Origin: Roseateles_B flavus
GTDB lineage: Bacteria; Pseudomonadota; Gammaproteobacteria; Burkholderiales; Burkholderiaceae_C
DNA: 64,000 bases
Direction of reading: 5' to 3'
Assembly: GCF_039872765.1 (NCBI RefSeq)
Contig: NZ_JBDPZC010000004.1
Span: 310,001 to 374,000, forward strand
Part shown: positions 35,819 through 44,564 of the stretch, piece by piece
Layout: each line of letters begins with the position of its first letter
Position numbering within the stretch: position 1 is the first letter of the stretch
The notes under the pieces: generated by a model
The model's input: the letters and a program-made list of their open reading frames with translations, nothing else
Told to the model about the DNA's origin: nothing
The model's database searches: none
Translations under genes and position numbers: made by a program

Positions 35819-36634
35819 TCATTGCCCCGGCACGTTCTGCTTGCGCCAGAGCTGGATGGACTGGCCGATCCAGTCGTTCATCTGCGTGGTCCTGGAGAGC
35901 TTGTAGACGGCCCGCGCCAGCTTGCCGCGCAGCTCCGGCGTGTTGCAGGCGGACTTGTGCGACAGCGTCAGGTACAGCGGCTCCTTGGCCACGGCGCCGT
36001 CCAGCTGCTTGATGTCGGTGATGGCCATCTTGGCCAGGAAGGCGTCGCCGGGGCTGTCCTCGTAGACCAGGTAGTCGGCGCGGCCCTTCTGCAGGATCTG
36101 GATGGCCTGCTCGAGGCTGGCCACCTGGGTGATCTTGAGGTTCTCGCGGGCGTAGCGGTCGAACTCCTCGCCGAAGCTGTTGTTGATCACGGTGACGCCC
36201 TGGCGGCCCTGGAGATCGCCCCACTTGCGGTACTTGAGCTTGCTGCCGTCCTTGGTCCAGACCGCCGAGCGCGTGTCACGGAAGGGCGGGTGGAAGTAGT
36301 CCATGTACTCGGTGCGCGGCACGGTGAAGAAGGCGCCGGCGATGAGGTCGACCTTGCCGGCCCGCACCTCCTCCTGCACCCGGCCCCAGGGGCCCACGTA
36401 GCGCACCTCGATGGGGATGCCGATCTCCTTGGAGAGCCACTGCATCATCTCGGCATTGGCGCCGACAAGCCGGCCTTCGTCCTCCGGGGCGCGCCACAGA
36501 TAGGGCGGGTACTGCGGATTGCCGGACGCCAGCAGATGCTTGCAAGCCTCCTGTGCCATGGCCGGGTGGACCAGACCCAGCGCCGAGCCCAGGACTCCAA
36601 GACAGACGAACCCAGTCCTCGCGAAATTCAGCAT
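35819..36634 (-). CDS. Periplasmic solute-binding protein, family 3 (amino-acid type)
   Basis: 271 residues. Signal peptide ends near HPAMAQ. SBP-bac-3 blocks: YPPYLWRAPEDEGRLVGANAEMM, VRAGKVDLIAGAFFTVPRTEYMDYF, a hinge (GDLQGRQGVTVINNSFGEEFD) and LQKGRADYLVYEDSP. No ABC permease or ATPase gene is adjacent, so it is an orphan receptor; such proteins may serve a distant transporter or a sensor. Ligand unknown. Confidence 0.87.
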   Translation of the reverse strand: MLNFARTGFVCLGVLGSALGLVHPAMAQEACKHLLASGNPQYPPYLWRAPEDEGRLVGANAEMMQWLSKEIGIPIEVRYVGPWGRVQEEVRAGKVDLIAGAFFTVPRTEYMDYFHPPFRDTRSAVWTKDGSKLKYRKWGDLQGRQGVTVINNSFGEEFDRYARENLKITQVASLEQAIQILQKGRADYLVYEDSPGDAFLAKMAITDIKQLDGAVAKEPLYLTLSHKSACNTPELRGKLARAVYKLSRTTQMNDWIGQSIQLWRKQNVPGQ

Positions 36635-36787
36635 TGCCCGTGACCTCTTTGATGGCCAAGCCCGGATGAGGTCGTACTGACCCTGATCCAGGTGTGCGCT
36701 CCCTGAACCACTGAGTGTGCATGCCTTCCGTCATGGGTGCAACCCGACAGGTCAAGGAACTGTGGCGTCCCTCGCATAATGGCCCGC

Positions 36788-37282
36788 ATGGAGCAATCGG
36801 TGATGAATGCGCTGGCCGCCATGCTGGCTTTTTTCTCCCTGCCGCAGGTGGGCCTGCCGGCGATCTTCGTGATCGCGCTGGTGTCGGCCACGCTGCTGCC
36901 GCTGGGCTCGGAGCCGGCGGTGCTGGCCCTGGTCAAGCTGGAGCCGACGCTGTTCTGGCCGGCCGTGCTGGTGGCCACGGCGGGCAATACCGTCGGCGGC
37001 GCCATCACCTGGGGCATGGGTTACGGCGCCGAGCGTCTCTACGAGGGGCGCGCCCACCACAGCCCTGCCAACAAGGCCTTGCGCTGGCTGGAGCGCTTCG
37101 GCCCGCGCGCCTGCCTGCTGAGCTGGCTGCCGGTGGTGGGTGACCCGCTGTGTGCGGTGGCCGGGTGGCTGAAGCTGCCCTTCTGGCCCTGCCTGTTCTA
37201 CATGGGCATCGGCAAGTTCCTGCGCTACCTCTGCATGACGGCCCTGCTGCTGTGGGTTTTCCCGGGCCAGTGGGGCGCTTGA
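36788..37282 (+). CDS. DedA/YqaA-family inner membrane protein
   Basis: 164 residues from ATG at 36788 (36779 and 36803 are alternatives; no clear ribosome site). Sequence blocks LVSATLLPLGSEPAVLALV, ATAGNTVGGAITWGMGYG, RFGPRACLLSWLPVVGDPLC and FYMGIGKFLRYL match the YqaA branch of the DedA/SNARE-associated family, with about four membrane segments. Family members act in membrane lipid flipping or proton-linked homeostasis; role of this branch is unclear. Confidence 0.85.
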   Translation: MEQSVMNALAAMLAFFSLPQVGLPAIFVIALVSATLLPLGSEPAVLALVKLEPTLFWPAVLVATAGNTVGGAITWGMGYGAERLYEGRAHHSPANKALRWLERFGPRACLLSWLPVVGDPLCAVAGWLKLPFWPCLFYMGIGKFLRYLCMTALLLWVFPGQWGA

Positions 37283-37411
37283 TGCGCCTCAAAGGCGGCC
37301 ACAATCCCAGCCACGAGTGGCCGGCCGCCTGGCTGCCGCCGGCCGGGCGTCGAGGAAACGCCCTTTCATGAATGACGAGGGCCACCGCGCCCTCGGACAA
37401 GAGACAAGACC

Positions 37412-38899
37412 ATGAGCAAGACCGCCTACGAATCGCTGTGCGCCCGCCACGTGCGCATCTACCGCCTCTCCCATCTCCAGTCGATCGCGTCCTGGGACCA
37501 GTCCGCCAACATGCCGGCCAAGGGCAACGAGGCCCGTTCGCTGGCCCTGGCCGAGATGGGCGGCCTGCTGCACCAGCTGGCCACGGAGCCCGCGCTCCAG
37601 GGCCTGCTGGAAGCTGCCGCGCAGGAGCCGCTGGACGAGATCGAGCGCGCCAATCTGCGCGAGATGCAGCGCGCCTGGCGCGCCAGCAATGCGCTGCCGC
37701 AGGCGCTGGTCGAGGCCAAGAGCCTGGCCAATTCGCGCTGCGAGCACGCCTGGCGCAGCCAGCGCCCCGCCAACGACTGGGCGGGCTATGCCGAGAACCT
37801 GCGCGAGGTCGTGCGCCTGGCCCGCGAGGAGGCACGCTGCCTCTCGGCGGTGACAGGTCTTGCCCCCTACGACGCCCTCATGGACCAGTACGAGCCCGGC
37901 ATGCGCTCGGCCGAGGTGGACCGCGTCTTCGGCGACCTGCGCCAATGGCTGCCCGGCCTGATCCGCGACGTGCTGGAGAAGCAGTCGCGCGAGGCCGTGA
38001 CCCGCCCCGTGCCGCCCTTTTCGCTGGCCGCCCAGAAGGCCCTGGGCCATGACGCCATGCAGCTGATGGGCTTCGACTTCGAGGCCGGCCGCCTCGACGA
38101 GAGCGCCCACCCCTTCTGCGGAGGCGTGCCCGAGGATGTGCGCATGACCACGCGCTATCGCGAGGACGACTTCCTGCCCAGCCTGATGGGCACCATCCAC
38201 GAAACCGGCCACGGCCGCTACGAGCAGAACCTGCGCCGCGAGTGGCTGGGCCTGCCCATCGCCAATGCCCGCTCCATGGGCCTGCACGAGAGCCAGAGTC
38301 TGTCCTTCGAGATGCAGCTGGGCAGCCATCCCGGCTTTGCCGGCCTGCTGCGCCCGCTGCTGCAGAAGCACCTGGGCGATCAACCCGCCTTCGAGGTCGG
38401 CAACCTGAACCGCCTGCTGACCCGTGTGAAGCCGGGCTACATCCGTGTCGATGCCGACGAGGTCACCTATCCGGCCCACGTGATCCTGCGCTATGAGATC
38501 GAGCGGCCGCTGATCGAGGGCCAGATCGAGGTGGACGACATCCCTGCGCTGTGGGACGCCAAGATGCAGGAGCTGCTGGGCCTGGACACCCGCGGCAACT
38601 TCAAGGACGGCCCGATGCAGGACGTGCACTGGGGCGCCGGCCTCTTCGGCTACTTCCCCTGCTACACCCTGGGCGCCATGTATGCCGCGCAGTTCTTCGC
38701 CGCCATGCGCCGCGAGACACCGGACCTCGACGCCCGCATCGCCCGCGGCGAGCTGGGCCTGGTCTTCGAATGGCTGCGCAGCCGCATCTGGATCGAAGGC
38801 AGCCGCTGGGAGACGCCCGAGCTCGTGCGCCGTGCCAGCGGCGAGGCGCTGAACCCGGCCCACTTCCAGGCCCATCTGCGCGCGCGCTATCTCGGCTGA
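37412..38899 (+). CDS. M32-family metallocarboxypeptidase (Taq type)
   Basis: 495 residues. Zinc motif HETGH at about residue 263 (TIHETGHGRYEQN), DxRxT-like and LHESQS block (SMGLHESQSLSFEM), GYIRVDADEVTYPAHVILRYEIE and the closing IWIEGSRWETPELVRRASGE. It trims C-terminal residues from peptides in the cytoplasm. Length matches the family (about 500). A strong stem-loop follows. Confidence 0.94.
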   Translation: MSKTAYESLCARHVRIYRLSHLQSIASWDQSANMPAKGNEARSLALAEMGGLLHQLATEPALQGLLEAAAQEPLDEIERANLREMQRAWRASNALPQALVEAKSLANSRCEHAWRSQRPANDWAGYAENLREVVRLAREEARCLSAVTGLAPYDALMDQYEPGMRSAEVDRVFGDLRQWLPGLIRDVLEKQSREAVTRPVPPFSLAAQKALGHDAMQLMGFDFEAGRLDESAHPFCGGVPEDVRMTTRYREDDFLPSLMGTIHETGHGRYEQNLRREWLGLPIANARSMGLHESQSLSFEMQLGSHPGFAGLLRPLLQKHLGDQPAFEVGNLNRLLTRVKPGYIRVDADEVTYPAHVILRYEIERPLIEGQIEVDDIPALWDAKMQELLGLDTRGNFKDGPMQDVHWGAGLFGYFPCYTLGAMYAAQFFAAMRRETPDLDARIARGELGLVFEWLRSRIWIEGSRWETPELVRRASGEALNPAHFQAHLRARYLG

Positions 38900-38919
38900 G
38901 GGCGTCGCACCCACCAACA

Positions 38920-38945
38920 AGAAGAGGCCCCGGGGGGCCTCTTCT
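38920..38945. terminator. Terminator-like stem after the M32 carboxypeptidase
   Basis: AGAAGAGGCCC pairs perfectly with GGGCCTCTTCT around CGGG, followed by CGCTTCTTCT. The T run is imperfect on both strands. Confidence 0.7.
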
Positions 38946-39042
38946 CGCTTCTTCTAATGGAACAGCCGCGCGGGGCGGCAGGGTGGCGGGCTCAGGCCCG
39001 CTCGGTTCTTCAACGACGTCGCTTCTTGAATTCGTTCCGGGC

Positions 39043-39666
39043 TCAGGCCTTGCGGCGGCGTGCCACGAACAGGGCGCCAGCGGCCATGGCCAGCAGGGCC
39101 ACGCTGCCGGGCTCGGGCACGGTGCTCTTGGCGGCGGCCGGGGGCAGCTGAGTGACGGACACGGCGTCCAGCGAGGTGCCCATGCCGTCAGAAGCGCCGG
39201 TGGCGCCCAGGCGCAGGGTGGTGCTGGTGCCGGTGGCCACGAAGTCCAGGTCGAACTGGGTCCAGCTGGTGATGGTGTTCTTGCCGACCACGCCATCGAG
39301 GGCGGCGACCTGCCAGCTGATGCCGTTGCTGTTGGCGCCCACCTGGTCGGGGCGGTTGGCCCACATGAAGCTCAGGTGGTAGGTCTGGCCGATGATGGTC
39401 GTGAAGTTCTGGGAGATCCAGCTGTTGCGGCTGGTGTCCAGCTCCACGAAGTTCAGGCCGGCGTAGGCCGAGCCCGCCACGTTGTTGCGGATCTCGACGT
39501 TCTGCGGGCCGACGGTCCAGCCGCTCAGGCTGCCGTAGGTGCCCCAGCTGCCGTTGGCCAGCGAGACGGACTCGAAGCTGCCATTGCTGATCAGGTTGAT
39601 CGGCGTGGCCTGGGCCAGCAGGGAGACGGCGCTCAGGCCGAGGGCGATGAGGAACTTCTTGGACAC
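39043..39666 (-). CDS. PEP-CTERM protein with a DUF642-like/choice-of-anchor domain
   Basis: 207 residues with a GTG start at 39666. Signal peptide ends AQATP. The start of the mature protein, INLISNGSFESVSLANGSWG, and the GWTVGPQNVEIRNN, LDTSRNSWISQNF and TYHLSFMWANRP blocks are typical of the carbohydrate-binding-like jelly-roll domain seen in DUF642 and PEP-CTERM anchor proteins. The C-terminus is the exosortase signal VPEPGSVALLAMAAGALFVA then RRRKA. Likely surface or matrix protein. Second PEP-CTERM substrate in the window. Confidence 0.9.
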   Translation of the reverse strand: MSKKFLIALGLSAVSLLAQATPINLISNGSFESVSLANGSWGTYGSLSGWTVGPQNVEIRNNVAGSAYAGLNFVELDTSRNSWISQNFTTIIGQTYHLSFMWANRPDQVGANSNGISWQVAALDGVVGKNTITSWTQFDLDFVATGTSTTLRLGATGASDGMGTSLDAVSVTQLPPAAAKSTVPEPGSVALLAMAAGALFVARRRKA

Positions 39667-39749
39667 GGTTTGAACTGCTGAAGGAGCACCGGCGGCGCGA
39701 TGACGCCATTGTTCTTTGGGCGGGGCCTCGGCGCCCCCCCTCTGACTGT

Positions 39750-39760
39750 GGGGTCAGGCC
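39750..39760 (+). repeat. Partial copy of dispersed motif (GGGGTCAGGCC)
   Basis: Intergenic partial copy of the dispersed motif, upstream of the GTG start of the PEP-CTERM gene (minus strand). Confidence 0.4.
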
Positions 39761-39771
39761 GTGCGGGGTGT

Positions 39772-39792
39772 GAAGCCCGTCACGCGGGCTTC
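39772..39792. terminator. Perfect stem-loop after the patatin gene
   Basis: GAAGCCCG / CGGGCTTC around TCACG. It lies 31 bases past the patatin stop (minus strand) but lacks a T tract, so termination is only possible. Confidence 0.45.
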
Positions 39793-39823
39793 GACTTTCG
39801 GCGTCCGGCGTTCCTCGCTCAGC

Positions 39824-41143
39824 TCAGGGCGCGCGCACGCCGTGCCGTGCCTCGAGCAGGCTCAGGGTCTGATCCAGGCGTGCCATGGCCAGCGAGCAGC
39901 GGCTCGGCGGCTTGAGTGCGCCCGGTACTAGTTCACGCTTGCTGTCGCAGAGCCGGTCGACGCGCAGGGTCAGGCCGTGGCGCGCCAGCTTGGGGGTCAG
40001 GTCTTGCGCGCGTTCCAGCAGCTGGCGGCGCGTGGCCTGGTAGGCGTGCTCGGCCAGGTGGCGCCGCTGCGAATAGCTGAAGGTGTTGGCCATGAAGAGC
40101 TCGGCATCGCGCTTGCTGGGCTCGAAGAGCAGGATGTCGGTGTCGGGGTGGCTGCGGGCATAGCCCTTCATGCCCAGCTCCAGGCGCGAATGGATCAGCG
40201 ATCGCAGGGTCTGGGACAGCACCACGGGCAGGCCGCCATCGACCAGGCGCGGGATGCGCTGCCCCTTGGGCCGCGCGCTTCGGTGCGGCTCGTGCTCCTG
40301 CACCCCCGGCTCGCCCTCGTAGGGCACCAGCGGGTTCAGGCACAGCAGCAGGTCCAGGCCTTCCTTCAGCAGCACGGAGGCGTGGATCGTCTTCTTGAGC
40401 GCACCGTCCACGTAGTAGCGGCCGTCGATCTCCACCGGCGGGAAGAGGCCGGGCAGGGCGGCGCTGGCCTGCACGGCCTTGGAGACTGGCACGTGGTCCC
40501 AGCCGGGCAGGCCGAAGGGCACGGCCTCGCCGCTGTCCAGGTCGGTCGCGACCAGGACCAGGCGGTGGCGCAGCGCGCGGAAGTCGTCACTGCGGCCGGG
40601 CCGGCTGAACTGCGCGTGCAGCTGCTCGGCCAGGGCTTCGCCGGACAGCAGACCCGCCGGCAGGGCACGGCCCAGGCGCTCGAAGGCGCCTAGCACGGAG
40701 CGGCCCTGCACCACGGTCTGCCACAGCGCCGTGCCGACCAGGCCGGGCACGGTGCGCAGGCGGCGCCAGTATTCGTCCCAGGCCGGATGCAGCAGGACGG
40801 AGGGGTCGAAGGTGTCGGGCGAGCGGGCGCTGTTCTCGATGAAGGCCTCCGAGAGATCGCGCGGCGAGAGCCCGTTGATCAGGCCCGCGGCGATGAAGCC
40901 GCCGGCGCTGACGCCGATGTAGCTGTCGCAGTTGCGCAGGTCCAGGCCATCGATGGATTCCTCCAGCGCACACAGGGCGCCGATCTCGTAGATGGCGCCC
41001 AGCGGGCCGCCGCCGGCCAGCGCCAGGCCGATGCGCGGACCGCCCTTGGGCTGGTCAGCCCGCCGCCGCCGGGGCGCCGCGGAAGCGGCAGGGGCCTCTG
41101 TGGTGCTGCGCGTCGAGGGGCGGGGGCGGGAACGGGCGTTCAT
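39824..41143 (-). CDS. Patatin-like phospholipase
   Basis: 439 residues from ATG at 41143. Patatin motifs: oxyanion GGGPLGA (about 48-54), nucleophile G-V-S-A-G in YIGVSAGGFIAAGL and catalytic Asp in YVDGALKK. Basic Arg/Pro-rich N-terminus, no signal peptide. A lipid acyl hydrolase; in PHA-accumulating bacteria patatin proteins can also act at granules, and a phasin gene lies next upstream, so a granule role is possible (inference). An exact copy of the 15-bp motif at 39993-40007 is translated as QDLTP. Confidence 0.9.
   Translation of the reverse strand: MNARSRPRPSTRSTTEAPAASAAPRRRRADQPKGGPRIGLALAGGGPLGAIYEIGALCALEESIDGLDLRNCDSYIGVSAGGFIAAGLINGLSPRDLSEAFIENSARSPDTFDPSVLLHPAWDEYWRRLRTVPGLVGTALWQTVVQGRSVLGAFERLGRALPAGLLSGEALAEQLHAQFSRPGRSDDFRALRHRLVLVATDLDSGEAVPFGLPGWDHVPVSKAVQASAALPGLFPPVEIDGRYYVDGALKKTIHASVLLKEGLDLLLCLNPLVPYEGEPGVQEHEPHRSARPKGQRIPRLVDGGLPVVLSQTLRSLIHSRLELGMKGYARSHPDTDILLFEPSKRDAELFMANTFSYSQRRHLAEHAYQATRRQLLERAQDLTPKLARHGLTLRVDRLCDSKRELVPGALKPPSRCSLAMARLDQTLSLLEARHGVRAP
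39993..40007 (+). repeat. Exact copy of dispersed motif inside the patatin gene
   Basis: GGGGTCAGGTCTTGC; in the gene it reads ERAQDLTPKL, near the C-terminus. Confidence 0.85.
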
Positions 41144-41297
41144 GCGGTGGCGGATCCTGTTTGTCTCGCTCAAGAAATGGACAAGCCGCCTCGGTGGGCC
41201 TCGCCCCGATCGATCGGGACTGGCGCGAGGCGGCTGGTCACGGGCGCTCTGGAGGCGCCTTGCGGGCCCCGCTCAGGCGAGGCCTCTGCGTTCAGGC

Positions 41298-42050
41298 TCA
41301 GGCCTGGACGGCTTCGGCGGCCGGGGCTGCCGGAGCCGGGGCGGCGGGCTTGGCCGCGGCCTTGCGAGCCGCAGGCTTGGCGGCCGACTTGAAGACAGCC
41401 TTCTTGGCGGCCGGCTTTGCGGCAGGCTTCGCGGCCGGCTTTGCGGCGGTCTTCTGGGCAGCAGGCTTCGCAGCAGCCTTGGCAGCGGGCTTCGCAGCAG
41501 CCTTCACGGCCTTCTTGGCGGCCGGCTTTGCGGCGGGCTTGGCAGCAGCCTTGGCCGCCGGCTTCGCAGCGGGTGCCTTCTTGGCCGACTTCTTGGCCGG
41601 GGCGATGCCCACGGCGGCGCTCAGCGCGTCGATGCGGGCGATCAGCTGCTCCACATCCTTGCTGCTGGGCACGCCCAGGCGGTTCAGGGCGCGGGCCACG
41701 CGTTCCTCGAAGATGGTCTCCAGCTTGTCCCAGTGCTGGCCGGCCTTGGCGCCGACTTCACCGGCCATGCCGCTCATCTTGTTGGCCACGGCGCCGAGCT
41801 TCTCCTCAGCAGCGGACTGGGTCTTCTTCTGCAGCTTCATGCCTTCCTTCACCAGGGTCTCGAAGACCTTGCCGCCTTCGCCCTGTGCCTTGGAGAAAGC
41901 GCCCAGGCCGGCGGCCCAGATCTGCTGTGCGGAATCCTTGATCGTCTGGGCCACCTGGTTGTCCAGCAGGCCGGCGGGCAGTGCACCACCGAAAGCGCTG
42001 TTGGCGGAGGCCTTGTTCTTGGCAGCCATTTTCTGCAGCTTCTTGACCAT
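41298..42050 (-). CDS. Phasin/polyhydroxyalkanoate granule-associated protein with histone-like tail
   Basis: 250 residues from ATG at 42050 (AAAGGA upstream). Residues 1-140 form the PhaI/PhaF-type phasin domain (QVAQTIKDSAQQIWAAGLGA ... FETLVKEGMKLQKKTQ ... VARALNRLGVPSSKDVEQLI). Residues 150-250 are AKKPAAKPAAK repeats like histone H1, as in PhaF, which bind DNA and help segregate granules between daughter cells. It implies that this organism stores PHA. The repeats are reiterated at DNA level, so the tail length may vary between strains. Confidence 0.9.
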   Translation of the reverse strand: MVKKLQKMAAKNKASANSAFGGALPAGLLDNQVAQTIKDSAQQIWAAGLGAFSKAQGEGGKVFETLVKEGMKLQKKTQSAAEEKLGAVANKMSGMAGEVGAKAGQHWDKLETIFEERVARALNRLGVPSSKDVEQLIARIDALSAAVGIAPAKKSAKKAPAAKPAAKAAAKPAAKPAAKKAVKAAAKPAAKAAAKPAAQKTAAKPAAKPAAKPAAKKAVFKSAAKPAARKAAAKPAAPAPAAPAAEAVQA

Positions 42051-42315
42051 TGTTGAGTCCTTTTCTTGAGGTGGAACTACGCGAGAGTCGCTGAAACTTT
42101 CCACGCGGCATTGTCGCGCCAGCGCAGGCCCTCCAGCAGGGATGGAACCACTATAGGCCCCGCCACCCTGCGGTGCTCACCCAATCCTAGTGTGCGGTCT
42201 CTATGCTCTAGAGTCGGCCCTGGGGAAAGCGCGCAGCGGTGAAACCCGGGGTTTGGACAAGAATCGTCCGACCCTCTGCCTCCCACAGGCCAACCAAGAA
42301 CACAGGAGAGACACG

Positions 42316-44310
42316 ATGCAGTACTTCGTCACGGGCGCCACAGGCTTCATCGGCAAGCGGCTGGTCAGGAAGCTCCTGGCACGGCGCGGCAGCACGGTGT
42401 ACTTCCTGCTGCGCGAGGAGAGCCGCGACAAGCTGCCCGAGCTGCTGGCCTACTGGGGCGTCAGCAAGAACCGGGCGATCCCGGTCTTCGGGGACCTCAC
42501 CGGGCGCAAGCTGGGTGTCAGCAACGAGGACATCAAGAGCCTCAAGGGCCAGATCGACCACCTCTACCACCTCGCCGCGGTCTACGACCTCAAGGCCGAC
42601 GAGGACAGCCAGGTTCGCACCAACATCGAGGGCACGCGCAACATGCTGGACTTCGCCGCGGCCATCGACGCCGGGCATGTGCACCATGTGTCCTCCATCG
42701 CCGCGGCCGGCCTCTACGAAGGCGTGTTCCGCGAAGACATGTTCGACGAGGCGGAAAACCTCGACCACCCCTACTTCATGACCAAGCACGAGAGCGAGAA
42801 GCTCGTGCGCAAGGACTGCAAGAAGCCCTGGACCGTCTACCGCCCCGCCATGGTCGTGGGGGACTCGCAGAGCGGCGAGATGGACAAGGTCGACGGCCCC
42901 TACTACTTCTTCAAGCCCATCCAGCGCCTGCGCCAGATCCTGCCGCCCTGGATGCCCTCCATCGGCCTGGAAGGGGGCCGCGTCAACATCGTGCCCGTGG
43001 ACTACGTGGTCAACGCGCTCGACCACATCAGCCACCAGGTGAAGGCCGGCGGCGGCTGCTACCACCTCGTGGACCCGGTGGGCTACCGCGTGGGCGATGT
43101 GCTGGACATCTTCTCCAAGGCCGCGCACGCCCCCAAAATGAACCTCTTCGTCAATGCCGCCCTGCTGGGCTTCATTCCGAAGAGCGTCAAGAAGGGCCTG
43201 ATGGCGCTGGCGCCGGTGCGCCGCATCCGCCACGCCGTGATGAAGGACCTCGGCCTGCCCGAGGACATGTTCAACTTCATCAACTACCCCACGCGCTTCG
43301 ACAGCCGCGAGACCGAGAAGGCGCTCAAGGGGTCAGGTATTGCCTGCCCCAACCTGCATGACTACGCCTGGCGCCTGTGGGACTACTGGGAGCGCCACCT
43401 CGACCCGGACCTCTTCATCGACCGCAGCCTCAAGGGCGCGACCGGCGGCAAGGTCGTGCTGGTGACGGGCGGCTCCTCGGGCATCGGCCTGGCCGCGGCC
43501 AAGAAGTTCGCCGAGGCCGGTGCCATCACCATCATCTGTGCCCGTGACGAGGGCAAGCTGGACGAGGCGGTGAAGGAGATCCGCGAGCACGCCGGCAAGG
43601 GCGCGCAGGTGCACAGCTATTCGGCCGACATCGCCAGCGAGGAGAGCTGCGCCGGCATGATCACCTGGATCAACGAGAACTTCGGCGGCGTCGACTTCCT
43701 GATCAACAACGCCGGCCGCTCCATCCGCCGCGCCATCGAGTCCAGCTACGACCGCTTCCACGACTACGAGCGCACCATGCAGCTGAACTACTTCGGCTGC
43801 CTGCGCGTCACCATGGGCCTGCTGCCGGGCATGGTCGCGAAGAAGAAGGGGCATGTGGTCAACATCTCCAGCATCGGCGTGCTGACCAATGCGCCGCGCT
43901 TCTCGGCCTATGTGGCCTCCAAGGCTGCGCTGGACGCCTGGACCCGCTGCGCCTCCAGCGAGTACGCGGATCTGGGCATCACCTTCACCACCATCAACAT
44001 GCCCCTGGTGCGCACGCCCATGATCGCGCCCACCAAGATCTACAACAACGTCCCGACCCTGGCCCCCGAGGAAGCCGCGGACATGATCGCCCAGGCCTGC
44101 ATCGCCAAGCCCGTGCGCATCGCCACCCGCCTGGGCATCACCGGCGAGCTGCTGCATGCCCTGATGCCCCGCGTGGCCCAGATCGTGATGAACACCAGCT
44201 TCCGCATGTTCCCCGACAGCGACGCAGCCAAGGGCGAGAAGGGCGGCAAGCCGCAGCTGTCGCCGGAGGCGATTGCGCTGCAGCAGATGATGCGGGGCAT
44301 TCATTTCTGA
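42316..44310 (+). CDS. Two-domain fatty acyl-CoA reductase (alcohol-forming, Marinobacter type)
   Basis: 664 residues, AGGAGA ribosome site. N-terminal NAD(P)-binding extended SDR (YFVTGATGFIGKRLVRKLLA, YHLAAVYDL, Tyr/Lys in YFMTKHESEKL) of the thioester reductase type, then from about residue 375 a classical SDR (VLVTGGSSGIGLAAAKKF, NNAGRS, SSIGVLTNAPRFSAYVASKA). This fusion and length match the Marinobacter enzyme that reduces acyl-CoA to fatty alcohol in one protein. Divergent from the phasin gene, it suggests fatty alcohol or wax ester chemistry. No wax synthase is in the window. A 14/15 motif copy is in frame at 43329. Confidence 0.92.
   Translation: MQYFVTGATGFIGKRLVRKLLARRGSTVYFLLREESRDKLPELLAYWGVSKNRAIPVFGDLTGRKLGVSNEDIKSLKGQIDHLYHLAAVYDLKADEDSQVRTNIEGTRNMLDFAAAIDAGHVHHVSSIAAAGLYEGVFREDMFDEAENLDHPYFMTKHESEKLVRKDCKKPWTVYRPAMVVGDSQSGEMDKVDGPYYFFKPIQRLRQILPPWMPSIGLEGGRVNIVPVDYVVNALDHISHQVKAGGGCYHLVDPVGYRVGDVLDIFSKAAHAPKMNLFVNAALLGFIPKSVKKGLMALAPVRRIRHAVMKDLGLPEDMFNFINYPTRFDSRETEKALKGSGIACPNLHDYAWRLWDYWERHLDPDLFIDRSLKGATGGKVVLVTGGSSGIGLAAAKKFAEAGAITIICARDEGKLDEAVKEIREHAGKGAQVHSYSADIASEESCAGMITWINENFGGVDFLINNAGRSIRRAIESSYDRFHDYERTMQLNYFGCLRVTMGLLPGMVAKKKGHVVNISSIGVLTNAPRFSAYVASKAALDAWTRCASSEYADLGITFTTINMPLVRTPMIAPTKIYNNVPTLAPEEAADMIAQACIAKPVRIATRLGITGELLHALMPRVAQIVMNTSFRMFPDSDAAKGEKGGKPQLSPEAIALQQMMRGIHF
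43329..43343 (+). repeat. Copy of dispersed motif (14/15) inside the acyl-CoA reductase gene
   Basis: GGGGTCAGGTATTGC in the sense direction, read as KGSGIACP, at the junction between the two SDR domains. Confidence 0.65.
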
Positions 44311-44564
44311 GCTGAGGCCGCCAGGGAGCCGGGCTGGGCCCCTGGATCGCCGGACGCTGGCCGCAGCCCCTGGCTGAGGCCATCAGTCAGACAGGGCCCC
44401 TCTCGTCTGTCACTCCAAGGGTGTGGTCTGCTGATCCGCGCCGAGCCGCAGCGCAAGCCGTTCGGCTTCTGGCGAGGCCAGCGCCTGCGCGCCATCGAGC
44501 CCCGGCAGAGGCCTGGCGGCAAGTACGGGGCTGGCAGGCCAGCCCCTGCGCCCTTGCGTTTTCC

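Noticed and set aside
37849..37863. Counting GGTGACAGGTCTTGC in the M32 gene as a true motif copy
   Set aside because: Two mismatches, and the sequence codes for residues in a region likely to be conserved in the family; it may be chance.
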